From Mytilus trossulus (taxonomy: Eukaryota; Mollusca; Bivalvia; Mytilida; Mytilidae), in assembly GCF_036588685.1 (NCBI RefSeq), contig NC_086384.1:50423973-50487972 (forward strand): 64,000 nt of DNA. The letters run 5' to 3'. The position numbers were made by a program, and so were the translations under genes. The notes under the pieces were generated by a model. The model did no database searches and had not been told where the DNA came from. It saw only the letters and a program-made list of their open reading frames with translations. Positions 44,105-55,389 of the stretch are shown in pieces. Each line of letters begins with the position of its first letter. The stretch's first letter is position 1.

Positions 44105-44606
44105 GGATTTTTGAGGTAAACCGGGGATTTTACTGTCGCTATTATCCGTTTACCTGTCTCTGCGTCGCCAGTTGAACTCAATTTGCGACAGTAAAACCCC
44201 CAGTTTACCCACGCAAATCCCCAAAGACAATACGGTATCTTCTTATTTAGACTTCTGTACTTACATTGACTATCATTGATATGGTAATATTTATAAATTT
44301 ACTGTGTACAACCCTTTTGAAATTGTTGAAATACTAAGACTTTTCTATCTCAGGAATTTAGGATTTTTGTGGTAAACCGGGGGTTTTAATGTCGCAAATA
44401 TCCGTTTACCTGTCTCTGCGTCGCCAGGTAAACTCAAAATTGCGACAGTAAAACCACAAATACCCCCACAAATCCTCAAATACAATACGGTTATCTTCTT
44501 ATTTAGACTTCTGTGCTTACAATTACAATCATTGATATGGTTATATTTATAAATTTACTGTTTACACCCCTTTTGAAATTGTTGAAATTTTCTAAGGCTT
44601 TTCTAC
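44105..44606. repeat. Two tandem foldback-bearing units of about 255 bp
   Basis: Each unit has a hairpin (44105-44220 and 44361-44475) with arms such as ggtaaaccgggg/ccccagtttacc and attttactgtcgc/gcgacagtaaaa, then gacaatacggtatcttctta and atttataaatttactgt. The second unit ends against the Mab-21-like pseudogene at about 44606. The hairpin family recurs at 50777-50898. Confidence 0.75.
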
Positions 44607-45200
44607 CTGAGAATAAGATGTATCGCCAACCATAGATAAGCAATTTATACAATTTGTCTATAAGTATTTCACGAGCACGACCCTCTATTTTGTTTTCGAA
44701 CATGTTGTTTTCTGAAATGAAGTAACGTAAGCAAACAGAGTGCTCGACACAATTATGATTAGCATAAAACAAGGCCTAGATTATCAGGCTTCCATACAGA
44801 TAATTGTAGTTCTTCAGAAAATAATTATTTTTGGGAAACAAGAACAGAGTAAATCTTTACATTCACAGTATTTTGCATTAACTTCTTGTGAAATATTTTT
44901 TAACACAGTATATATAAATATATAATAAAAATACATATATATGTAATGGGGTGTGTGTAAATGTATTTTAAGAAACATCTACGCCACCTAAAAAAGATAT
45001 TCGCTATTCTAAATTTTCTTTAGGTGATCCATGACATCCTATCAGTATAAAAACTACCCCTTGGTGTATAATACTTTGAGTTTATTGATGGTATTATCCA
45101 ATGTACCGCAGGAAAAACTCACGTTTTATACGGCCCCTGAATTGTCATGGGCATATCATTTCAAAACAAAATATCTTTTTTTTATATAATTCACTCGCAA
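44607..45200 (-). pseudogene. Mab-21/cGAS-like pseudogene fragment
   Basis: The minus strand matches the middle of the intact paralogues: VEHSVCLRYFISENNMFENK, IEGRAREIL and YGWRYILFSG correspond to residues about 325-385 of the gene at 45231. Upstream DNA to about 45200 matches its coding sequence (compare tcgccattctatatccacct with tcgctattctaaattttctt). Frameshifts and deletions interrupt it. Both the nucleotidyltransferase motif and the C-terminal TPR-like part are missing. It lies about 30 bp after the stop of the intact copy, in the same direction, so a local tandem duplication is likely. Confidence 0.8.
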
Positions 45201-45230
45201 AAAGGTCTTGACTTTATCAATTTCACAGCA

Positions 45231-47176
45231 TTACAAAAGTCTCCTTGCTGCAGAATTGTATGATTCATCGGGAGAGATGTTGAAAGATTGTAAAAAAGCT
45301 TGTCGTGCGGATTCCAAGTCGCCAAATAATTGTAAAGCAATTCCCAATAAAGTGTAGGCCTCCGCTTTATACCCCCAATCTGACATCAAATATGTCTTTC
45401 CTATAACAAGTTTTAATTTTTGAATAGATTTCTGACAAGGTCTAACATTATTGAGGTGATAATGACAAAGAAAACTTAGGAAATAAACATACGCTGTGGA
45501 TGGAATATGATATCGATTTTTCCATCCCTCCATTAAGAGTTCCTCAGGTATTAACGTTGAATTCACTTTAAAGTGTATAAGATCTACGAATAGTATTTTT
45601 AGAAGATAAGCAACACTCTTCTTGTTGAATGACAGCAGTTTAATTGACTTGTAGTGGATTTCTGATAGAGTCATTCCATGATACAGTTTATCGGAAGTAC
45701 ATTTCGATTTAGAATACCTAATGATGCGTAAAGCTTTTCTATATTGCTTTGTTTTGTAAAACAATGAAGCTACCATAAGCCATCCAGAAACAGCGTCATG
45801 ATAGACATTTGGTAGCAGAATACTTAAACAGGATTTGTACTGTTTGTACTGGTATTTATTGTTGATAAATGCTCCATCAAGTGGTAAACTTTGAGGCATA
45901 ATACTGCACCCCTGTGATATGTAGTATGCATATAATTGCTTTAGTGAAAACTGGTGATACCATATTTTGTGTAATAATCCTGTGTTGAATATATCTAACT
46001 CAGAATAAGATTCTAAGTAACCATTTGCAATATACAAATTACGGGATTGCACTATTTTCTCAACGTCATTCACATATAATGTAAATGGTTCAACTGGAAA
46101 ATTCCACATCGCTACATCAAAGTTAAATATTTGATCTGATAATAAAATGCATCGCCAACCACAGCTGTGTAACGTGTTTAATCTTTTTAAAAGTACATCA
46201 CGAGCACGTCCCTCTAATTTGTTTTCGAACATGTTGTTTTCTGGAATGAAGTAATGCCAGCAAACTGAATGATCGACACAATATACTAGCCTGCTTAAAC
46301 ATCGCATAAAACAAGGTATAAGATTATCAGGCGTCCATACTGATAATGGTAGTTCTTCAGATATCCAGAAAATAATTGTTTTAAGGAAATAAGAACAGAG
46401 TAAATCTTTACATTCAGGGTTGTTTGCTATATCATCTTTCAAAATTATTTTTAAGAGAGCATAGCACATTAATTGGGTGTGTGTAAATGTATTAATTAGG
46501 AGTTTTTCAGCCACTGAAAAAGATACTCGCCATTCTATATCCACCTTTGGTGATCCCTTAAATCCGATCGGTACGAAAAGTACCCCGTGTTGTATAATAC
46601 TGTATTTGACGTTATGACTAGGCCATGAACTTGTTGATCTTGTTATCCAATTTACAGCAGAAGATATCCACGTTTTACAATGTAAAGATGGGGCAAAATC
46701 TAAATCTCCTGTTTTGTCAGTTATACACGGTCCATGAATTGTTTCGCCTTTATCCTCTCCAACCAATAACATTTTCCCCTTCCATAATGCACTCGAAAAA
46801 TAACTTTTACCATTGTGTTCTTCACAGCATTCCAAATTATACTGACATCTGCTATATTCTAGTCTTAATTGAGTAAAACCAGGTTTTACATCGTCTGTAT
46901 CCATGGACAGATAAGTAATACTTGGATTAAAGTCGGGTTGTTTATCCGCATTCACCATAATAGATTTTTCTACTTGCACCATATCTAAATCACTTCCTCG
47001 CATATCAAGTCCTTCTCCATAGCTTCCACTTGTTATACATGTAAATGACTCGCTACTTGACAAATTATCCCTCACCGTGTTCATTAATCTGATTGTGTTA
47101 ACATGTTCTTCTGTTCCTACGATGCTATGACACAGATATCGATAGAGAGCTAGTGATATGTTGGGTGAATTATTGT
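45231..47176 (-). CDS. Mab-21/cGAS-like nucleotidyltransferase-fold protein with TPR-like C-terminus (large exon)
   Basis: One uninterrupted exon runs from an acceptor (TAATTACAG at 47177-47185) to the stop at 45231, about 648 residues. The coding 5' exon was not found; an in-frame ATG at 47213 lies before the acceptor and is probably intronic. The motif TSGSYGEGLDMRGSDLDM fits the cGAS/Mab-21 pattern G-S-x10-D-h-D, so two metal-binding Asp residues are present; the third could not be placed with certainty. Then come GPCITDKTG, LHCKTWISSAVNWITR, VPIGF and EWRVSFSVAEKLL, hallmarks of bivalve Mab-21-domain proteins. The last 50 residues (AEAYTLLGIALQLFG, ESARQAFLQS) look like TPR helices. Members sense nucleic acids or have unknown roles; enzymatic activity is a prediction. 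Confidence 0.82.
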
Positions 47177-47213
47177 CTGTAATTAGAAAATTAAAACAAA
47201 CATGGTAAAACAT

Positions 47214-47560
47214 TGTTTAAGGTATATATCATCAAAAATTATATATTTATGATGACTTCACTAATTTTTCTGACAGTTATGTTCTCCATAGTCTTTTTTT
47301 TTTAACATTGAACTTAAATCATACGAGATTTGAATATTCAGATGATGTGTTATATTACACTTATAAGTAAAGTAAAGTTCAAAATAATTGAAATTGGTCA
47401 GGGAAAAGCTCTTAAATACATAAGAGGACTAATATATTGACATGAATTAATTAGAGACACGAATAAAACTGAATATTGGAAAAAGTATTCCTTCTTTCGT
47501 ACAGTAAAACATGTTTTTGATTCACACTATTCTCTTTTATTGATTTTATCATCCTTTTTT
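47214..47560. other. No gene seen
   Basis: AT-rich upstream flank or intron of the Mab-21-like gene; no coding exon identified. Confidence 0.45.
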
Positions 47561-48080
47561 TCAAAACTCCTATAAAAGTATTTATGAACCTTTTATTTTC
47601 ATACTTAAATATAAAAAAGAAGATGTGGTATGATTGCCAATGAGACAACTGTCCACAACAGACCAAAATGACACAGACATTAACAATTGTAGGCCTTCAA
47701 CAATGAGCAAATCCCTTTTTTTCAAAACTCCTATAAAAATATTTATGACCCTTTTTTTTCATACTTAAATATAAAAAAGAAGATGTGGTATGATTGCCAA
47801 TGAGACAACTGTCCACAACAGACCAAAATGACACAGACATTAACAATTATAGGCCTTCGACAATGAGCAAATCCCATACCGCATAGTCAGCTATAAAAAG
47901 CCCCGATAAAACAATGTAAATCAAATCAAACGCCAAAAATAACGGTCTTATTTATATAAAAAAATGAACGAAAAACGAATATGTAACTCATACGACAACT
48001 TCAGAATTACAGGCTCCTGACTTGGGACAAGCACCTACATACATAATGTAGCGGGGTTAAATATACTAATCCTCCCCTAA
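47561..48080 (+). repeat. Interspersed repeat with a 161-bp tandem duplication
   Basis: The first 161 bp (47561-47721) are repeated at 47722-47882, differing at a few bases (tcaaaactcctataaaa, aaaagaagatgtggtatgat, gagacaactgtccacaacag). The second copy continues into the full family sequence (accgcatagtcagctataaa, caggctcctgacttgggaca). Same family as 31847-32150. Confidence 0.8.
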
Positions 48081-48479
48081 TCTGGGACAGTGGTATAACA
48101 GTGCAACATTAGAACGAACTATTAAAATCAGTTGAAAAAGGCTTAACTCATCAGATGGACAAAAATACAAGTGGACGTGGCCGGGTACTTATACGTCCTG
48201 ACAAAAAAAGACACAATGAACAGATATGAGAGTACAGTAAGTTCAAGGCCGCTAGCAACTTATAAAAAAATCATGCCTCTTAGACTAAACACTCAATCCG
48301 TACAAACCCAACATCCAATGAATTTACTGTAAAGACGTCATAAACAGCAAGAGAAAAACACGACCTTGTGCAATTTTACAACAGACACGGGCATACCGAA
48401 GGAGCTGTGAAATATAAACACCGGAAGATATCACCAAAGGAACATCACCTTCTAAAAATGGAAAATTAACAATAGTCAC
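48081..48479. other. No gene seen; probable 3' part of a Penelope-like relic
   Basis: Nothing can be translated with confidence. The segment lies where the end of the following relic's element would be expected. Confidence 0.35.
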
Positions 48480-49745
48480 AAATCTAAGTGTGGAGTTTCC
48501 CGTTAAAAACCGAAATATCTAAGCCAAGAAAGGATAGTTATTACCGAATAAATTTGATTTGTTTGAAGTAAGTTCCTTGAGATAATTCAGCAGTATATTG
48601 ATAAAATTCTTGAATATTTTACAAAAACATATCATTAAGAGAACGGTTAGTGTTGTTGAATTTATTAATTGAGTGCAATTTCAACGGGTCTTAACTGAGT
48701 TTAGTAATAAAACTATGCAAAAACAAGTCTGATATTAAAGGGACACAATTAGTGCCCATGGGGATACCTACTAACACCTCCAGTAAGTGGATCTATCATG
48801 TTTGCCTTTCACATTATAGAAGAAGGCTTTAAATTTGTTGCAGCAAATATATTTGCATTCAGCTTTACCAAAGCACCATTCAATCAAATAGGAAAACTTT
48901 TGTCTAATAAGATAGTGTGGAATTGTAGTGTAATGTGTAGAAAAATAAAAACTGTCAACAGAATCAAAAGGACCACCAAAAGCACGTAACTTATATAAAA
49001 CAAGATTTGTTTACACTAAAAAAATCGTTTATATCATTATGTTCTTATATTGTATTACAATAGTTTATGATTAGCTCTTAAGTAGTAGTTAATGAACTAG
49101 TTACGAGCACTGAAAGATTAGTTGAAGAACACTTAGTAGAGGCCGAGATGAAACGACAGTTAAATGATTTTATGTTTACTTTAGGTAGCCAATACATAGA
49201 AGGGACCTTCAAATGTTCAGAAGAAGTCTCAAGCTTTGATGTGGTTGTTATATGTTTGTTTACTATATGAATCTCTGTGATGCGGATGGACTTGAATGCA
49301 AATGAAGTTAAAATTTTATTTTTAAGAACGTCCGTGTAATATTTACGGCATACTACTACCCCATTGTTGGCTGCTTTGTCGGCCGGAACAAACACAAACC
49401 GCTTTGAAAGTTCTTGAAGTTTATTTAATTTCTGATTCTGGAAATAGGTGTTTTATGTACTGTATTATTTACTTATAAATTATTTTCAAACTGTGATATT
49501 CTCTTATCTACAACATTCATACACTTATTTTAAAAAGGATCAAAATGTCTTTTATCAGATTTTTCCCGCTAATACACCATGTTTTTACAAAACCAGGAAA
49601 TAGCATCTTTGGTGACTTTCAAATGTATTTTAGATTAAGGACGATATATTGGTCCTTTTCCAAAAGGTTTTTTAATTTCTCTGTTCTGGACGGTATTGAG
49701 ATCCCCTGTAATAAAATGGCCATAAGCAGCATATCTTAATTTCGA
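48480..49745 (-). pseudogene. Penelope-like reverse transcriptase relic
   Basis: The minus strand keeps, in broken frames, GHFITGDLNTVQN near 49720, FVPADKAANNGVVVC at 49395-49350, PSMYWLPKV and FISASTKCSSTNLSVLVTS near 49200-49090, and VGIPMGTN (from ttagtaggtatccccatggg) near 48750. The order is that of the intact element at 33195-36182, but identity is low, so it is another family. It is continued upstream by the relic at 50947-51700 after an interruption. Confidence 0.75.
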
Positions 49746-49804
49746 AAAATCACAGTTTCAAGTTAAGGGAGTGTTAATATCTATATTGACATCTGATGTA
49801 ATAG

Positions 49805-49848
49805 ACTAAGAAGCGCGTTTTGTCTACAAAAGACTCATCAGTGACGCT
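49805..49848 (-). ncRNA. Hammerhead ribozyme, one core change
   Basis: CTGATGA and the stem II hairpin GTCT-TTTGT-AGAC are intact, but the following GAAA reads AAAA, and the cleavage triplet is TTC. Expected inactive. Confidence 0.6.
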
Positions 49849-50163
49849 CGAATCCAAAAAAAATTAAATGGTCAAATAAAGTACGACATTGAAGAGCATT
49901 GAGAACCAAAATTCCTAAAAGTTTTGCCAAATACAGCTAAGTTAATCTATTCCTGAAGAAAAGCTTTAGTATTTAAACAAAAATCAAAAACTTTTAAACA
50001 GTATATTTATAAATATAACCATATCAATGACAATTCATGTCACCACAAAAAGTGCTGACTACTGGTCCTGTAATACCCTCGGGGAAATGTATCTCCACAA
50101 CCAGTGACATCGACCCAAGAGTTGTAAATAAACTCATCATAGATACCAGGACTAATTTCTATA

Positions 50164-50209
50164 TACACCAGACGCGCGTTTTGTCTGCAAAAGACTCACC
50201 AGTGACGCT
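50164..50209 (-). ncRNA. Hammerhead ribozyme, two core changes
   Basis: The minus strand reads CTGGTGA and AAAA in place of CTGATGA and GAAA; the triplet GTC and stems are retained. Expected inactive. Confidence 0.6.
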
Positions 50210-50776
50210 CGAATCCCAAAAAGTTGAAAAGGCCAAACAAAGAACAAAACTGAAGAGCATTGAAAACTAAAATTCGTAAAAGTTTTGCCAAATACAGCTA
50301 AGGTAATCTATGCCTGAGGTAGAAAAGCCTTAGTATTTCAAAAAATTCTAAATTTTTTAAACAGTGAATTTATGGTTCTAATGCAATTATTTTGCATCAA
50401 TGGTTCCGATTAGATGACAGTTGGTGTAAAATTCTCTATCTCTTTGTCTGTAACTAAGGAAGCCGACATTTTGAATTGCTGAATGTATTGACATGTAATT
50501 TCTACAATGATAAGCCAAAAAACTCACATGTTGCACCTAAAAATCTTCTTTTTATTCAATTTTATTACATTTTGAGGCGGCACAGAAGCCAGAAAACGCC
50601 CAGTGTTAAAGTTTGACGCCGGAAGCATACCTATGACGTCACCTTGTGTAGGGACCAAAGAAGATAATATCTTTTCGCGGAATTTTCTTTAATGAAGATT
50701 TTACACTGAAATTATGATTGAAATTTGATTATGAACTTGTTTTGCATTAGAATAGAGATGACTGTATTGTATTTGA

Positions 50777-50898
50777 AGCTTTAAGGACGTCCATCGGTAG
50801 TTTTACTGTCGCAAATACCCGTTTACCTGTCTCCGCTACGCGTCGCGAGGTAAACTAAATTTGCGACAGTAAAACTACCGATGGACGTCCTTAAAGCT
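50777..50898. repeat. 122-bp near-perfect palindrome
   Basis: agctttaaggacgtccatcg and ttttactgtcgcaaat are mirrored by atttgcgacagtaaaa and cgatggacgtccttaaagct, with a GC-rich loop region (ctccgctacgcgtcgcgagg). The arms match perfectly over about 45 bp. It is the cleanest member of the hairpin family also seen at 44105 and 44361. Confidence 0.88.
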
Positions 50899-50946
50899 GC
50901 AAATATAATACAGTTATCTCTTAAATATAGCCATATCAATGACAAT

Positions 50947-51700
50947 TCATGTCAGCACCTCAATACCTCTCCTTATATATTTAATTTTCAGAAAATGACG
51001 TTTATGATCTTCAGGTTTGTCGATACGCGGGAACAGCCTATGGTTGCAAAAAGCTGTAATTATACAAGAATATTCATACAGCGGGCTGAACATTTGGATG
51101 GTGTCACACTGTACGAAAATATTGTATAATTTACTGATGGATATTTGACCCAGTTTACATAATAATTGATGCTTACCATTATTTTTTAAATATAGATAGG
51201 ATATAACCAAGTGTATAATTTGTACGATGTTTAACTCGTTGATTTCGATTGATACGTTTCCCATGAGACCTATTATTTCGTTGTTTTTTATCAATTATAT
51301 TCATGATATCAATAGAAGAAGTAGGAGATACATGTATGTTCCCTTGTCCAAGTATATTGTCATTTAGACCCAGGGGATAAGCTGTTTGAAGTCAGTTTGA
51401 TAATTTTACGTGAATCTACAAATTGCTTATGAGAATATCCTTGTTGTGTCTGGATCGTTTCGAGAGGTTGAAATTTGATAAATTAAATATTGTGGTTGTG
51501 TTCACCTAAATGGTGATAAACTATACTTTTTAATTTCTTAGGTTTTCGGAAGCGGTGTAGATGTTCCTTTGATGGTTTGAAAAAAATCCCGTCCTGTTTG
51601 TTCTTCATATTGTAACCATGCATTCTTTGGCTTTGTTCATGTAACCAGATAAATGAGGCTTTGGATTTTTCATGTTTATGTCACAGGAAAAGGAAACCGA
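50947..51700 (-). pseudogene. Penelope-like element relic, part upstream of the reverse transcriptase
   Basis: The minus strand from 51294 encodes KLGQISISKLYNIF, FSPLYEYSCIITAF and HFLKIKYIRRGIEVL, the kind of linker found between the nuclease and reverse transcriptase of mussel Penelope-like elements. Further upstream (to about 51700) traces such as GRDFFKPSKEHLHRFRK appear in broken frames. It is continued by the reverse transcriptase relic at 49745-48480; the retrozyme-like dimer and the palindrome separate the parts. Confidence 0.55.
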
Positions 51701-52167
51701 AAAAGCTATGCCGTTCACTGTTGACCTTAAAGTATAGTCAGAAGATAATCAGGAACAGGGTTGTCATTTTCTGGCATTGCACGGAAATATTTGTGGATAC
51801 CCACGTGCGTTTTCATTGAATAACTGGCAGCAGCAGCATTGCCACCTTTAACTCAATTAGAAAAACTGCTCAATTTAGATGGAGAACTTCGATTGACGGA
51901 GGTTAAATTAATATTTGGAATATTTTTTTATAATAAGGTGTTCTTTAAAGTCGTGAAAAATTGACTTACTTTGAATGATTTTTTTTTTGATATTTTGTTT
52001 TAAGGTTATCTCTCTTTTGTAAACAATATAGATAAGTCATTTGTAAGCTATGGCAATGTAATTTCCTTTTAATTATATGGTCTTTGTGAAAGAATATACA
52101 AATTAAAGTTGTTGCTTTACAACAATCTCAAAAGCCTGATTTGTTTAGGTGCGATATGGTTTTTTTT
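51701..52167. other. No gene seen
   Basis: AT-rich spacer before the right duplicated block. Confidence 0.45.
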
Positions 52168-53545
52168 TTCTGTAAAATCTATGTTCGTTCTTATTTTAAA
52201 CAGACGTACTAATAATTCCGAATATTTTAACTTTGTAATTTGGTAATAAATGGCAAGAAACATTGCAAATGGAACATTTTTCAAGATATAAATATTTATT
52301 GTGTTTAAATACATGGTTTATAAACATGTGAAGTTGTGGTTAAAAAAACGAATTTTCTTTTGTATGAAATTTAAAGTACGATACACAATATCTGAACGTA
52401 ATCAGCCGTTCGCAAGGCTTTCTATATACAAAACCATTCGAAAGTGAAAAAATAGTTTAGATGTACTTGAATGTACATATAAAAAAGAAAATCCCATAAA
52501 TACTGAATTTAAACATGTTAGAGGAAAATCAATTCGGAAAGTCCATAATCACATGGCAAAATCAAATAACAAAACACATAAAAAACGAATGGACAAGAAC
52601 TGTCATATTCCTGACTTGGTACAGGCATTTTTATACATTCACAGACCCATCTAGAACTCCGAGGGAAATTCAAAACGGAAAGTCTATAATCAAAATGCAA
52701 AATGAAAACCGCAAACACATCAAACATATGGATATTAATTGTCATACTCCTGACTTGGTACAGATATTTTCTTATGTAAAAAATGGTAGGTTGAAACATG
52801 TTTTATTATTAGATAAACTTGTCACTTTTGTGAAAGTTGCACAAAATGACAATATATTGTCAACGATGTGTTAACAAAATAAAGAGATATACACGTATTA
52901 GGGGAAAATGTCAGAAATAGGGAAACATCAGTCAACATTATGTCATAATCTGTATTACTGTAGGAACAAACAAGCATGCAAACAAAGACACACAAAAAGG
53001 CATATAGACAACGCACATTAGCAACAATCAAAAGCAAGAATACAAAAATGTACCATATCACAATGACATTGAATAACACAATGACCGAATGTATAAGTAC
53101 GTATCCACTTTAAATGTATATTTCTATAGGCAAGTTCAGAAATATTCACAAACACAAATAAAATAATAATATAACACATTATTGAGGGGATAACAATGTC
53201 AGTTACTTACATAAAAAATTATGTCATGTATTATTTAAAAGTGATATATGATAACCAGGAGACATTCAAAACTCATATAATTGAATGAAACAACAATGCA
53301 ATGACAAAACAGGGAAATTGACACGAACCCTTCCATAACTCAGTTTATCTCAGTAAATAGAACGTGTTACACGAGTTACAATCGTTATGTTGATAACTTT
53401 TTGTACAGGTTCTGGTATAAGCTTGGAGGGTATAAGTCTCATTAGCTGATATCACAAGCAAAGACAGATGACGGGTTGTGATAATGATGTATTTGAGATT
53501 GTTCATGTGTTTAAATCTAGTCATTGTTTTGTGATATTAGAGATT
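52168..53545. repeat. Right copy of the duplicated block, first part, with a roughly 1-kb insertion
   Basis: 52168-52290 and 53319-53455 match 1-265; 53468-53545 matches 7866-7945. Between 52290 and 53318 is sequence absent from the left copy. It includes two tandem units of about 137 bp at 52515-52650 and 52655-52790 (both with tcatattcctgacttggtac or close to it). Open frames there follow the repeat and have no domain. Confidence 0.7.
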
Positions 53546-55389
53546 ATACTAAACTGCGGCCGAGCTTAGCGAAAGGTCGTGCGACATAATCAGTGAAACA
53601 AACTTTATTAAATGTAGATTAACTCTCTACGGAACGAACGTTTTCATTGGTCAATTCAAACCTTCAACCTCAGAACTGCGAAAATAGAACACACGTTCTA
53701 TAACGTTAAATGGACTGATTAATATTCACGTAGCTGGCCAATGTCGTTTAAAGCTTCCATCGTCGTATTCGCATACATTATTTCAATCACAATTCTGGCT
53801 TTTATAATTGTGCATGTGAAATTCATAAGATTTGTAATTTTCTGCAAATGGCAGTAAAATTTAAACTTGAAAATTTTAACCGTTTTTACATCAAAATATT
53901 CAATTTAAATGTCTCCTCTAGATCAAAGGACGACATCAAAAGTTCAATGTAGAATAATAAAAACTCAAATCACATATTGTTTTCTTTGACTCCCCCAAAA
54001 CTGCTTATCCTGCCTTTTCATTTACTCAATGGACCCGATGAATTAACGTTGTACTTGAAAAATTAAACCGTACTTCACTACAAACACTTTTCATATTCTT
54101 TGCCAAGTTTTATGTATTCGACATAGGATTGTGATTTTTTTTTCTGATTCCATTTACTTGAGAGAAAAAATTCCGAAATTGTAAGTAAATTTATAACATG
54201 TAACCAACCATGCTTTATTAAGAAAAAAACGAAAATGGCCAATCATGGCACAGGGTATGATTAAATGTAATTTATAAACTCCAACGATATACTTCATTAG
54301 GTTTTGCTATTCTCGGTTGAAAAACGAATGTAAATTATTTGTAAATATTCATAGACCGTTGGTTTTCCCGTTTGGGTGGTTTTACACTAGTAATTTTGGG
54401 GCCCTTTGTAGCGTGCTGTTCAGTGTGAGCAAAGAATCCGTGCTGAAGGCCGTAAATTGACCTATGATGGTTTACTTTTATGAATCATTATTTGGATGGG
54501 GAGTTGGCACTCACAACACATCTTCCTACATATATATCTATATTAACAAACAAACAGTTAAAAAAAAGAGTTTATTCATTATATCATTTAAATGTATCTA
54601 TGAAAAGGTGAGCCAACTCTCCACAAGAGACCGAAATGACGCAGAAATTAACAACTATAGGTCACCGTACGTCTTTCAAAAACGAGCTAAGCCCATACCA
54701 CATAGTCAGCTATAAAAGGCCCCGAATTCAAACAAGAATTGTTCCTTATAAACTACGATTTCTCACAAGTATTTATTTATTATTTAGTTCCACACATGCA
54801 AAATAATTAATCTTCGCCGATGTTACATTTCAATTTATTACAACAACCTGCCTTCACTGAATTCATTCAGGTGCACCAATGATACGATTAAAGTTATTTT
54901 GTTTCTATCTTTGGGGGACAATTTCCTCCGTTTATGGTACGCTTATACATTTGTTGTTTGTAATTACATTTTTTTTTACTGTGTGTATGTTTTATAGCAT
55001 GAAAGCGGCACATGTATTTTATTTTATCCTTATATTTTTCATCATGCCGGGTACAAGATAGTTAAGTTGCTGCATGCATAAAGAACTTAGAATATTACTT
55101 AAAATAAAATATCAGTATAATGTTTCGATCCCACTATTTGAAGTTAACAAAACATTTATTTAATTCTTTTGACCAAAGGTTTGTAAACTATACAAATCAT
55201 TGTTTTACGTTCGTAGTAACATAGTAAATTCCATTGTCGGTCACCTGTGCCAATTCACGTGCACACTGACTACATTGTTGTTGTATTTAAATCTTTTGGC
55301 CAATGAAATGAGACGTAACAAGTTGTGTGTTTGTGATACGCCAGAATGTAATCAATGAACTATCAAACGCTAAAGTTGACTGCATTTTA
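53546..55389. mobile_element. About 1.85 kb present only in the right duplicated copy; probable insertion
   Basis: The left copy is continuous here (ttgtgataaaagaacttaaagataat at 7921-7946), while the right breaks after ttgtgatatta and resumes at tttaaagataat (about 55393). The extra sequence contains an inverted pair of interspersed-repeat fragments (54370-54525 minus, 54590-54730 plus). No clear terminal repeats or coding domain were found. Confidence 0.55.
54370..54730. repeat. Two interspersed-repeat fragments in inverted orientation
   Basis: 54370-54525 reads ctgaaggccgtaaattgacctatgatgg in minus sense; 54600-54725 reads aggtgagccaactctccaca, aattaacaactataggtcac, atagtcagctataaaaggcc in plus sense. 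Both belong to the family at 31847. Confidence 0.65.

Larger units (their letters stand above)
49800..50360 (-). mobile_element. Retrozyme-like dimer with two hammerhead motifs
   Basis: Minus-strand hammerhead motifs at 49805-49848 and 50164-50209 are about 360 bp apart and flank one body; a second body follows to 50360 (gaagagcattgaaaactaaa, ctatgcctgaggtagaaaag). It lies inside an older Penelope-like relic. Confidence 0.7.

Noticed and set aside
44105..44606. CRISPR-like direct repeats
   Set aside because: Only two units, each containing a hairpin, in an animal genome; they are foldback repeats.
52515..52874. Plus-strand open frame with internally repeated residues
   Set aside because: The repetition is explained by a tandem non-coding repeat of about 137 bp that also occurs at 4830-4960.
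54879..55061. Plus-strand frame resembling a small membrane protein
   Set aside because: Short hydrophobic frame in AT-rich sequence, inside a segment absent from the paralogous block; no supporting signal.
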